Part shown: piece after piece, positions 13,692-20,931 of the stretch
Layout: the number at the start of each line of letters is the position of its first letter
Position numbering within the stretch: position 1 is the first letter of the stretch
DNA from: a virus
DNA: 21,718 bases
Direction: 5' to 3' (one strand)
Virus record (IMG/VR): IMGVR_UViG_3300042563_001227
Location: 1 to 21,718 of that record
Position numbers and translations under genes: made by a program
The notes under the pieces: generated by a model
The model's database searches: none
What the model was told of the DNA's origin: nothing
Seen by the model: the letters and a program-made list of their open reading frames with translations, nothing else

Positions 13692-14501
13692 ATGATTAAG
13701 GGAATAGACAATCGACCTTATTTAGATATGACACCATATCTGGACATGAAGGTCTTCGACCAGTTGCAGCCTGAGATATATAGAGGCTTTGCTGATGCAA
13801 GACTATATGCTAAAGAGGGTACCTGGATGAAGCCTGGGATGCGGGTAGAAGATGCTAGCTACGTACGAAATTGGAAACCTATCTACCAGGCCATAGAAGA
13901 ATTCCTAGCACTGCCAGACGACGATCCTATCAAACAGGGTGGAATAGATCTCTACAGAGATTTCCACAATTTCGAAGTTAGGAATAGATTTACTCGTTAT
14001 CTAAAGATGGCTATGGGCGCATACGATCCCTACATTTACTATTATCTGTGGGAAGAAGGTTCGTGGGACGATAGAACTGCCGCACGTAAGTTAACACCCG
14101 AAGCACAGCATTTTCCTAATGTTGTCAGGTGGGTTGAAAGTCTAGTAGGCACAGTGTTTGAAGACATTGGTCGTGTTATATTTTTCCATTGCGAAGCAGA
14201 TGGTATACCATTTGAACATAGAGATCTCGATGCTAGTCATGGGGTATGGGACAGCAATACCTATACACCTCATCGTAATGAATTCATTCACGTTAGGCCT
14301 AGTTTATCAAAACCGTTTTATATATGGGATGCACATGCCAAGAAAAAAGTCTATATCGATAGTAGAGCTGCATGGTGGAATGATCAAGATTGGCATGGCG
14401 GAGATCGAATCATGCAGCAAAGCTACGGTCTTCGAATAGACGGCAAGTTCACTGAAACCTTTCGAACTCGATTAGGGGTTGGACATTTAGAAAATTATTG
14501 A
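13692..14501 (+). CDS. Putative 2-oxoglutarate/Fe(II) oxygenase (aspartyl-hydroxylase-like), 269 aa
   Basis: A facial-triad pattern is visible: HRD at His176/Asp178 in GIPFEHRDLDA, a distal His235 in DQDWHGGDR, and Arg248 in YGLRIDGKF as a possible 2-oxoglutarate anchor. This order (HxD ... H ... R) fits Fe(II)/2-oxoglutarate hydroxylases. Beta strands RVIFFHCEAD and EFIHVRPSL would form the jelly-roll. The N-terminal 110 residues are helical, with Tyr/Asp-rich loops. The family reading is an inference from spacing. It is a single plus-strand gene between the divergent promoter-like gap and a second oxygenase gene that converges on it, with 15 nt of 3' overlap. Confidence 0.6.
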   Translation: MIKGIDNRPYLDMTPYLDMKVFDQLQPEIYRGFADARLYAKEGTWMKPGMRVEDASYVRNWKPIYQAIEEFLALPDDDPIKQGGIDLYRDFHNFEVRNRFTRYLKMAMGAYDPYIYYYLWEEGSWDDRTAARKLTPEAQHFPNVVRWVESLVGTVFEDIGRVIFFHCEADGIPFEHRDLDASHGVWDSNTYTPHRNEFIHVRPSLSKPFYIWDAHAKKKVYIDSRAAWWNDQDWHGGDRIMQQSYGLRIDGKFTETFRTRLGVGHLENY

Positions 14502-14999
14502 ATCTGAATAACTGACAATCTGTAGAGACACCTTGGCTTCAAATCCCAGATTACAAGCAGCATGCCAAGCATTGGGATCTTCAAACTCAAAAAGATCTCC
14601 AGCTCGATAATCTCTTAATGTTGTGTTCTCGTAGACAAATACATGCCCTAATTTAGCATCTTGCATGGCCATCCAAAATCGTCTTATATTGGGTTTGTTT
14701 TCCTTGAATAGATCTTGATGCATGGGAAACATATCACCCGGATTCAATTTAGAAAACCACCATTGTCCGTCTTCTCCTGGATCAAATGGCATCTCTATTT
14801 TATCTTGAAAATGGCTTTGATAGTACAGTGTCCAACCTATTTTGTCAATACTGTATCCCGCAGCTCGAGCCTTGTCATATAACGGTATTTTATAAGATCC
14901 TACATTATCAGTCTCTGGACGTCGATCTCCAGGAACTAACAGGATGGTATCTAGTATGTGTGGTTTCAACCAAGTTGAATAGTTTTTAATAAAACGCAT
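14487..14999 (-). CDS. Putative 2-oxoglutarate/Fe(II) hydroxylase, 170 aa
   Basis: A second oxygenase of a different size. PMHQD (His94, Asp96) gives HxD, with a distal His146 in DPNAWHAACN about 50 residues later. A basic residue near the end (Lys156 in FEAKVSLQIV) could be the carboxylate anchor. GDLFEFED just before the distal His is a jelly-roll strand of the type seen in prolyl/asparaginyl hydroxylases. I chose ATG 14997-14999; an upstream ATG at 15026 would place nine more residues across the divergent neighbour's start. A TGTAAATA late-type motif (15008-15015) precedes it. The gene is convergent with the 13692 oxygenase and divergent from radical SAM enzyme E. Confidence 0.65.
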   Translation of the reverse strand: MRFIKNYSTWLKPHILDTILLVPGDRRPETDNVGSYKIPLYDKARAAGYSIDKIGWTLYYQSHFQDKIEMPFDPGEDGQWWFSKLNPGDMFPMHQDLFKENKPNIRRFWMAMQDAKLGHVFVYENTTLRDYRAGDLFEFEDPNAWHAACNLGFEAKVSLQIVSYSDSIIF

Positions 15000-15007
15000 G
15001 ATAACTA

Positions 15008-15015
15008 TATTTACA
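15008..15015 (-). promoter_or_regulatory. Possible late-type promoter motif for the 170-aa oxygenase
   Basis: On the minus strand TGTAAATA matches seven of eight bases of TATAAATA and lies 8 nt upstream of ATG 14999. The predicted transcript would be almost leaderless. No equally good motif faces enzyme E on the plus strand. Confidence 0.35.
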
Positions 15016-16407
15016 ATGACCGACAAACTGAAAAAATTTATTCAAATAGTAGAAGAGAAATCCGGATCTAAAACATTCTGTGTTTTGCCATGGATACACT
15101 TGGCCACTAGACCAAATGGAGATATGCGTATCTGCTGTGTGGCCAATGCCAGTGGTGCGGGATCAGGGGACTATTCCGTAGGCCTAGTTAAAAAAGAAAA
15201 CGGGGATCCTGCTAACTTTGGAAAAGACTTACCTACAGATGCGTTCAATAACGAATATATGAAATCTGTTCGTAGGACCATGTTAGATGGTAAGGTACCC
15301 AGCAGTTGTACAAAATGTTTTGATGAAGAGGATCAAGGAATCGCCAGCAAGAGGATGTGGGAAACATTTACCTGGGATAAGGAAGGAGTTGATATTCCTA
15401 ACCTCATAAAGGAAACATCCCAAGATGGCACAGTTCCTTACAAACTAGAATATCTGGATCTAAGACTAGGACATACTTGTAATCTAAAATGCATTATGTG
15501 TAGCCCGCATGACAGCAGTCAGTGGGTGGGTGAACACAAAAAAGTTTATCCGTTATTTCAAAGTTCATTGATCAAAAAACAGATGGATTGGAACAAAAAA
15601 GATTTCAATAATTTTTGGCATGAAAATCCAGAGTTCTGGCAACAAATATACGATCAAATTCCTAACATAAAACATCTCTATTTTGCAGGTGGAGAACCTC
15701 TAATGATTCGAGAGCATAGATGGTTTCTCGAGGAGATAGTTAAACGTGGATATGCTAAAAATATATCTATAAGATACAACAGCAATGGTGTATTAGTAGA
15801 CGACGAAATAATCGAATTGTGGAAAGAATTTAAAACTGTGAGATTCTCAGTTAGTCTTGATGGAATTTTAGAACGTGGGCACTACATACGATACCCCTTA
15901 GATTGGAAAAAACTAGAAGCAGCTTTATGGAAGTTAGATAACACACCGGACAATATTCTTCCAAGGATTGCCTGTGCAGTGCAGATCCTAAATATAAAAC
16001 ATATACCAGATTTTATCAAATGGAAGATCAACAGCAAATTTAAAAAACTAAATCTAGAAACAGCACTAGACGGAAATGTGTTAGGCGGGGGATTAATGAG
16101 CGTACACTTATTATGGATACCCACATGGCTGAGTCTACGAGTCCTTCCTAAGAAAGACAAGGAAGAAGTTAGAAAATTATTTGCTGATTTGCAGTATTGG
16201 TTATGGAACAACTATACGCAAGATGCAGACTTCTGGGAAAAGAATCCATATGGTTGGCGAAGATGGGAAAGTATCCTAGACTGGATGGATGCCGAAGACC
16301 ACAGCAATTTAATTCCTGATTTTAAAGAATACATAAACACTATGGACACACAGCGAGGAACTAATTTTTCTCAGACTTTTCCAGAATTGAGTCATTTAAT
16401 AAAATGA
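15016..16407 (+). CDS. Radical SAM enzyme E with N-terminal twitch domain, 463 aa
   Basis: The N-terminal Cys-rich module FCVLPWIHLATRPNGDMRICC (Cys22, 40, 41; then Cys98 and Cys101 in SSCTKC) is a twitch-type cluster domain placed before, rather than after, the radical SAM core. The core has CNLKCIMC (Cys155, 159, 162), YFAGGEPL and FSVSLDG. This matches the 'N-terminal twitch domain-containing radical SAM' family as I know it. The C-terminal 150 residues are Trp-rich and not shared with standard SPASM domains. It is the paralog of enzyme G (19669). The start may be ATG 14998 (six residues longer) instead; neither has a good SD. The following GNAT gene starts in an ATGA overlap, so it is coupled. 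Confidence 0.9.
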   Translation: MTDKLKKFIQIVEEKSGSKTFCVLPWIHLATRPNGDMRICCVANASGAGSGDYSVGLVKKENGDPANFGKDLPTDAFNNEYMKSVRRTMLDGKVPSSCTKCFDEEDQGIASKRMWETFTWDKEGVDIPNLIKETSQDGTVPYKLEYLDLRLGHTCNLKCIMCSPHDSSQWVGEHKKVYPLFQSSLIKKQMDWNKKDFNNFWHENPEFWQQIYDQIPNIKHLYFAGGEPLMIREHRWFLEEIVKRGYAKNISIRYNSNGVLVDDEIIELWKEFKTVRFSVSLDGILERGHYIRYPLDWKKLEAALWKLDNTPDNILPRIACAVQILNIKHIPDFIKWKINSKFKKLNLETALDGNVLGGGLMSVHLLWIPTWLSLRVLPKKDKEEVRKLFADLQYWLWNNYTQDADFWEKNPYGWRRWESILDWMDAEDHSNLIPDFKEYINTMDTQRGTNFSQTFPELSHLIK

Positions 16408-16838
16408 AATTTTGTCGTATCAATTTAAGCAAGACTAACTATGAGCCAATGACTCGAGGACATCAATGGGAGTATGTTTCAGATCGTAAGTTTTCCGAAC
16501 TCAACGATATCTACGAAATATATTGTAGGTACAAAAAGTTCGATAGTGTCATGCCTATATTCTCAAACCAATACACTGACAGCTCAGTTGACATTGTGGG
16601 ATATTTTGACGATGGCAAACTAGTGGCCTGGGATATGATCAAAATACATGATGCCAAGAACGCAGAAGCATTGCAGTTTGCGTGGGATTATAAAAATCCG
16701 GATCTACGATTGGGTATGGAAAGTTTAAAGAATGCCTGTGCTATCTATAAACACAGAGGCTTTGAATATCTATATCTAGGCGCAGCGGCTAATTACAAAA
16801 AAGAAATCGACGGCTACGAAGAATTAGGCCCCGCCTAA
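16404..16838 (+). CDS. GNAT-fold protein resembling the Ate1/Bpt C-terminal half, 144 aa
   Basis: The sequence VDIVGYFDDGKLVAWDMI is a GNAT-like strand pair. The helix LRLGMESLKNACAIYKHRGFEYLYLG and the end NYKKEIDGYEELGP resemble the C-terminal acyltransferase half of arginyl/leucyl-tRNA-protein transferases (Ate1/Bpt), which carry a 'YLYLGYWI..C.KM.YK..F.P' motif. Here YLYLGAAANYKKEIDGYEELGP keeps the frame of that motif. The N-terminal half of Ate1/Bpt, with its Cys motif, is absent, so this may be a stand-alone aminoacyl-tRNA-dependent or acyl-CoA-dependent transferase. The gene is coupled to enzyme E by ATGA and overlaps the next, convergent gene by 15 nt. Confidence 0.55.
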   Translation: MKFCRINLSKTNYEPMTRGHQWEYVSDRKFSELNDIYEIYCRYKKFDSVMPIFSNQYTDSSVDIVGYFDDGKLVAWDMIKIHDAKNAEALQFAWDYKNPDLRLGMESLKNACAIYKHRGFEYLYLGAAANYKKEIDGYEELGPA

Positions 16839-17300
16839 TCTCCAAGCTACTACATCATTGTAAAGATTTTCAGGCCAGTTCTTATAGTATCCAACATCTG
16901 TTAATTGTTTACTAGCTGCATTTAGTTTTTCCGTCCGCTGTACTAATATGAGATTGTATCGACCGTTGCTGAAATTTAAGTGATGGAATACTTCAGGTAT
17001 GTCTTTATGATCTTCCAAACATACGAATCCTCTAGACAGCCAATAGTCATTTAGACACCTAACATCTAATACAAAACTAGCTGGCTCTACGTCTCCGCAC
17101 ACAAATCCCACAACATCATATTCCGTAGACCAATTTTCTAGACACTGCGTGATGTCAAAAATATAGTTGTCGGTCTCTACAAATTTTATCTTGGCCTTCC
17201 TGGCATACGGACATGGAGGCAACCCGTTAAGTAAAGCATCTGGTTTACTTAGGAATTCATCAATCCACGATCTAAGATACTGTTCAGATTCCGTAATCAA
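16824..17300 (-). CDS. Unknown protein with PPCPYARKAK motif, 158 aa
   Basis: I do not know the function. A helical N-terminus leads to a Pro/Cys motif (LPPCPYARKAKIKF, about 27-40), then alternating strands and helices (YDVVGFVCGDVE, SFVLDVRCLNDYW, YNLILVQRTEKL). I have seen this general form in small bacterial hypothetical proteins with a CPF/CPYA motif, but I cannot name a family. The start is TTG (17298-17300), with AGGCGG upstream, overlapping the amidinotransferase stop by 17 nt. It is the last gene of the run containing the PP-loop, two radical SAM, DUF6614-like and amidinotransferase genes, so it probably works with that group. The single Cys of CPYA might be catalytic or metal-binding. 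Confidence 0.65.
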   Translation of the reverse strand: MITESEQYLRSWIDEFLSKPDALLNGLPPCPYARKAKIKFVETDNYIFDITQCLENWSTEYDVVGFVCGDVEPASFVLDVRCLNDYWLSRGFVCLEDHKDIPEVFHHLNFSNGRYNLILVQRTEKLNAASKQLTDVGYYKNWPENLYNDVVAWRLGGA

Positions 17301-18453
17301 TTTGTCCGCCTGTTCGTTTGATATCTAGAGTTAGACAATGCCAACCACCATCCCAGAAAAATCTATTTCTTAGTGGGCACACAATCGGGGTAATGTTGTG
17401 TTTTTTTAACACTTTCATTAATTCTGGATTGTCGCTGTTGACCACTACATGCCTATCATCCACGACCAAGCAATTTAAGTCGAAGATTGTTTCTTCACAA
17501 TAGCCAGTCCAGTTAGGCAAGAAACTTTCTACAAACTCAGTGAACTGGTCATTGCTCTCTTCTCCAGGTACCCACCACTTTCCTCTATTCTTATCACGCA
17601 ACGAAAACCATTCTGCGACATGACTCCAGTTCGAATCATTAAAGTAAATGATTTCCCATCCTGGAAATAGATTTTCGTTGCCTTTAAACCACGGTCCTGC
17701 TATCACCAATCCCGGCTTAAGAATACTAAAGACGCTGTCTAGATGTCCACCGATGGCCAAACTCTTGTATTTGAATATAGGATACTTTTGATCTAGGAAT
17801 GTTTCTAGTTCTAGTGTTTGCCAGAGATCTACAATGCAAGAAGTGCCTATCCTTGTTAAGTTTGGACTACAAAATCCAGATAGCTTGTTAACTGTTTCGT
17901 TGGGATTCTTGAGATAGTATTCCTCGTCTAGTCCGTGATCTTTGGCTTCTGCTTTGAGATTAACTTCGGATCTAGTGAACTGAAATTCTCCGTCATAGAC
18001 TGTGAGATCTACTTGGTCTTTACCAAACCACTCGATAAATTTTTTTGTATATCCTGCGACTTCAAAAGTTTTATCAGTTATTAATAATTTCTCACCCATG
18101 ACTACTGCGTCATCTCTGATCTGCAAGGGACTAGTTGGTATGAGATTTTTTTTAGAAATATCGCTGACATCTGTATTGTACCCGATCCTACCATTGATAT
18201 CTGCATAATCTAATATACTATCTTTATAACCTAGTTCTTTAGGAGATGCTTGCAATACTTCGATGTTATGTGATCGCATCTGCTGTTTAAAATACTCAAT
18301 GTCTTCGTTGGTTTCGTCAACTATTTTTTTCAGAACATCGCCTATCTTTTTATTTTTAACACCGTCGAAGAAATTACTGTCGTAGGTGCTGCCCACAGCA
18401 ACAACTTCTAATGGTTGCATTTCATCCCAACTGTTTACTTTAATTTTTTTCAT
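17284..18453 (-). CDS. Glycine-amidinotransferase-like enzyme, 389 aa
   Basis: This looks like an amidinotransferase of the pentein superfamily (AGAT/GATM-type), which moves the amidino group of arginine to an amine acceptor. Visible are RDD (113-115), the catalytic His in GGHLDSVFSILKPG (His237, comparable to AGAT MHIDATFNI), and the C-terminal nucleophile in GGWHCLTLDIKRTG (Cys373, comparable to AGAT GGGFHCWTCDVRR). I cannot see the matching catalytic Asp of the AGAT N-terminal half with certainty (the region around CIVDLW, 206-211, is the candidate). The length is close to that of the family. It overlaps the DUF6614-like gene upstream by 14 nt. Acceptor and product are unknown; the acceptor could be a metabolite made by the nearby radical enzymes. 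Confidence 0.85.
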   Translation of the reverse strand: MKKIKVNSWDEMQPLEVVAVGSTYDSNFFDGVKNKKIGDVLKKIVDETNEDIEYFKQQMRSHNIEVLQASPKELGYKDSILDYADINGRIGYNTDVSDISKKNLIPTSPLQIRDDAVVMGEKLLITDKTFEVAGYTKKFIEWFGKDQVDLTVYDGEFQFTRSEVNLKAEAKDHGLDEEYYLKNPNETVNKLSGFCSPNLTRIGTSCIVDLWQTLELETFLDQKYPIFKYKSLAIGGHLDSVFSILKPGLVIAGPWFKGNENLFPGWEIIYFNDSNWSHVAEWFSLRDKNRGKWWVPGEESNDQFTEFVESFLPNWTGYCEETIFDLNCLVVDDRHVVVNSDNPELMKVLKKHNITPIVCPLRNRFFWDGGWHCLTLDIKRTGGQIDYGI

Positions 18454-18772
18454 CTGGCCAATCTCTAAATAATGCGTGTTGTATGTTTCCTGATACGAAT
18501 TGATTGAAACTACGATGCTTGCTTTCCAATTCGCCCTCTAATGGTGCTACTCTATCAAATGCTGAATCTAGCTGTGCCATGTTTTGAAATTCCATCATAA
18601 TATGCCATTCCGGAATATCCATGCTACGGAATCCCATCTTGCATCGAGTTATTCTATATGATTCCATCTTGCCTTCATCAACTAAATGTTGCAGGAATTC
18701 TTTCATGTTGTTTACCCAAACAGTATCGGGTATGTCTCCGGATTTGTCAGCCCAGATGTGATATATATCCAT
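18440..18772 (-). CDS. DUF6614-like small alpha/beta-barrel protein, 110 aa
   Basis: The sequence MDIYHIWADKSGDIPD, VESYRI-type strand (here MESYRITRCKMGF), WHIMMEFQNMAQLDSAF and the closing FRDWPDE match my recollection of the DUF6614 family, small ferredoxin-like (dimeric alpha/beta-barrel) proteins of unknown function. His5 and the aromatic residues are typical. There are no catalytic motifs. The gene lies between radical SAM enzyme F (7-nt gap) and the amidinotransferase (14-nt overlap), so it is part of the same transcript and probably forms a complex with or supports one of them. AAAGGA lies 12 nt before the ATG. Confidence 0.65.
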   Translation of the reverse strand: MDIYHIWADKSGDIPDTVWVNNMKEFLQHLVDEGKMESYRITRCKMGFRSMDIPEWHIMMEFQNMAQLDSAFDRVAPLEGELESKHRSFNQFVSGNIQHALFRDWPDEKN

Positions 18773-18779
18773 GTGGTAT

Positions 18780-19676
18780 CTATGGTCCTTTTATTTTGGT
18801 GAATGGTATGTCAGCGGCACAGGTACACCAGTCTCTAGTGCATATCACTGGTTCGTTAGGTACAACAAATGTTCCGTTATAGATGTTGCCCAAGCTGTCG
18901 CCTACTCTGCAGGTAGCTCGGTGAACTTCCCCGTCCCAATTGATCATGAGGCTTTCTAGTCCAGCATTGCATTGCCAACCTTTAAATTGATTTAGATGTT
19001 TTTTAATAACATCATTAGAATGCATGACTTCCGAATCGTCAATACGCACATTGGGCTTTACCGTAGCGTCTTGATTTAATATCCACTCTAGATCTTTTCC
19101 ATCATATTTTAGATCATCGAATATATTGTGATCTCCCTCAGTCCATCGTATTCTACGTACCGCATATTTGATACCTAGTTCGTCGAACTTTTTTACCACA
19201 GTCTTAACGTTGTGCATGTGATCATGATGAGCCATAACATTCACAAAAAAGTCTCGTTCAGTCTCATCGTAGAATTTCATAATAGTATCTACGATCCTAG
19301 TCCAATCATGTTCGAAGTGTAGACTAAACACTAGATGATTGAAAAACATTTCGTGATTTAAGTACCATCTATAACCTCTAGTACCGTTGGTAGTTAAGTT
19401 GACCCAAAAGATATTTTTCCTTTTGAAATATTCTAATAGATCTTCAATGTCGGGATGAACACATGGCTCACCGCCTGTTAAACTAATACGCAAAGGTTTG
19501 CCGATTTCACAGAGCTTATCAACGGTGGCTTCTAATAAATTAATATCGGTATGCGGACTGAAATTATCGTGTATGAATGACGGGCAGTACGAACAATCGT
19601 AGTTGCATCGCTTGCCAAGATTCCACTCAACTTTAAGTTGATCTTGATGAGGCCAACTACTGGTTAACTTATACAT
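18780..19676 (-). CDS. Radical SAM enzyme F (SPASM-like C-terminus), 298 aa
   Basis: CNYDCSYC (Cys24, 28, 31) and LTGGEPC (67-72) mark the core; VNLTTNGTR and FSLHFEHD follow as barrel strands. The C-terminus has GWQCNAG (Cys235), Cys256, and Cys279, Cys284 and Cys286 in VICTRDWCTC, a probable auxiliary cluster. It is the paralog of enzyme A at 7221 (shared GWQCN and similar end). It overlaps enzyme G upstream by 8 nt, with a 7-nt gap to the DUF6614-like gene downstream. The substrate is unknown. The shape recalls peptide- or nucleoside-modifying radical SAM enzymes, but CxxxCxxC with GGEP is generic. Confidence 0.88.
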   Translation of the reverse strand: MYKLTSSWPHQDQLKVEWNLGKRCNYDCSYCPSFIHDNFSPHTDINLLEATVDKLCEIGKPLRISLTGGEPCVHPDIEDLLEYFKRKNIFWVNLTTNGTRGYRWYLNHEMFFNHLVFSLHFEHDWTRIVDTIMKFYDETERDFFVNVMAHHDHMHNVKTVVKKFDELGIKYAVRRIRWTEGDHNIFDDLKYDGKDLEWILNQDATVKPNVRIDDSEVMHSNDVIKKHLNQFKGWQCNAGLESLMINWDGEVHRATCRVGDSLGNIYNGTFVVPNEPVICTRDWCTCAADIPFTKIKGP

Positions 19677-20931
19677 ATGGTTTGAATTCCGGATTTACTT
19701 CTACGAAATTTTGATCTCTAGAAACATCTAGTCTGCGATTAAATTCCACACAGTCGTTCCAAAGGTCGCTTTGATCTCTAGATTTTAGATAGTTTTGATT
19801 ATCCTGTATCTGCCCCATGGTGTATTCGATCAACATAGGATGTTGTTGGCAGGCTTTAAATCCGGCCAATTTACTCTTCACTGCTTCTAATTTATCATAG
19901 GCAAGATCGATCAGCGGTCGAGGCAATACCTGTGCCGATAATACCTTAGGATATTCTACTCTATGAGTATGAAATACGATACCTAGGTCGTCTAGGAAGT
20001 ATTCGATGATTTTATCTAGTACCAACACATTGCTGACCTGCACAGTAACTGCTCCTACGATCCTACTGATGTTAGGTATGGTTTGTATCTGTTTGATGTT
20101 ATTGACTACTTCAGCCCACGAGGCATTCCCTCGTATATACTCGTAGCTATCACCTATACCGTCTATGCTGACGTTGACAGCAACTGATTTGAACTTAGGC
20201 CAGTATTCCCAGATAGTACGATTGCTCTTGCCCAACATAGTTAAGTTGGTAGCATACTTAATTTCAATTTGATGTCCGTATGGTGCAAGCATGTCTAGTA
20301 TACGATAATGCTGTGGATCCATTAAGGGTTCACCACCAGCAAACTCTACTCGTCTAAAATAGGGTAATAACTTCTCTAAGTTAGCCCACCATTCGGGGTT
20401 ATCTTGGAACTTGTCTAGAAACGGTTTACGTTCTAGATCATGTTGCTCTACGATAGCATACATGATATTGTTTTCTTTTTTGTAATACTCTTTTATTACA
20501 CCCCAATCATTCCATGCAGTGCTGTCCATTGGATGACACATACGACATTTCAAGTTACACAAATTGTTTAATTTTAATTCCATTGTGGGTATTTCAAACG
20601 GCATGGAATAGTCGTCTTTTAAAGCGTTTAATGCGCTAGGGTACAAGTTGACCCTAGCTTCGGGAATTGCACCGCGTATATGACGTTGTCGCAAGCTCTC
20701 GACACCTTGATCTTCTAGTGAAAAGCATGGTTCGCATTCCGGAGGTCGTATGTTAGTAAGCACTGACTTACGTATGCGTTTCATTGTGTCATTGTTCCAA
20801 ATCTCTTCGAGATTCTGCTGATCGATAAATCCAACAGGATGGCTGCGGCAACAGGCACATATAGCACCGTCTTCCCTAGTAGCTAAACCAGTGAAGGGAT
20901 GCATACAAAATGTTTTACTTTGATTGTTCAA
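19669..20931 (-). CDS. Radical SAM enzyme G with N-terminal twitch domain, 420 aa
   Basis: The N-terminal twitch module begins almost at the start (SKTFCMHPFTGLATREDG; Cys9, 25, 27, 28, then ECEPC at Cys66 and 69). The core has CNLKCRMC (Cys125, 129, 132), VEFAGGEPL and VNVSIDGIGD. It is the paralog of enzyme E at 15016, in which SKTFC opens at the same place. I chose the start TTG at 20929-20931, because it puts the conserved SKTFC right after the start and overlaps the PP-loop gene by only 17 nt. The frame runs on to 21051, but that would overlap the PP-loop gene by 137 nt. It is followed by enzyme F with an 8-nt overlap. The N-twitch family mostly has no known reaction. Confidence 0.85.
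   Translation of the reverse strand: MNNQSKTFCMHPFTGLATREDGAICACCRSHPVGFIDQQNLEEIWNNDTMKRIRKSVLTNIRPPECEPCFSLEDQGVESLRQRHIRGAIPEARVNLYPSALNALKDDYSMPFEIPTMELKLNNLCNLKCRMCHPMDSTAWNDWGVIKEYYKKENNIMYAIVEQHDLERKPFLDKFQDNPEWWANLEKLLPYFRRVEFAGGEPLMDPQHYRILDMLAPYGHQIEIKYATNLTMLGKSNRTIWEYWPKFKSVAVNVSIDGIGDSYEYIRGNASWAEVVNNIKQIQTIPNISRIVGAVTVQVSNVLVLDKIIEYFLDDLGIVFHTHRVEYPKVLSAQVLPRPLIDLAYDKLEAVKSKLAGFKACQQHPMLIEYTMGQIQDNQNYLKSRDQSDLWNDCVEFNRRLDVSRDQNFVEVNPEFKPYV

Noticed and set aside
18780-19676. Assignment of radical SAM enzyme F as QueE, because of the nearby QueC-like gene
   Set aside because: QueE proteins are shorter and usually have a different N-terminal Cys spacing, and F has a SPASM-like C-terminal cysteine set and is paralogous to A.
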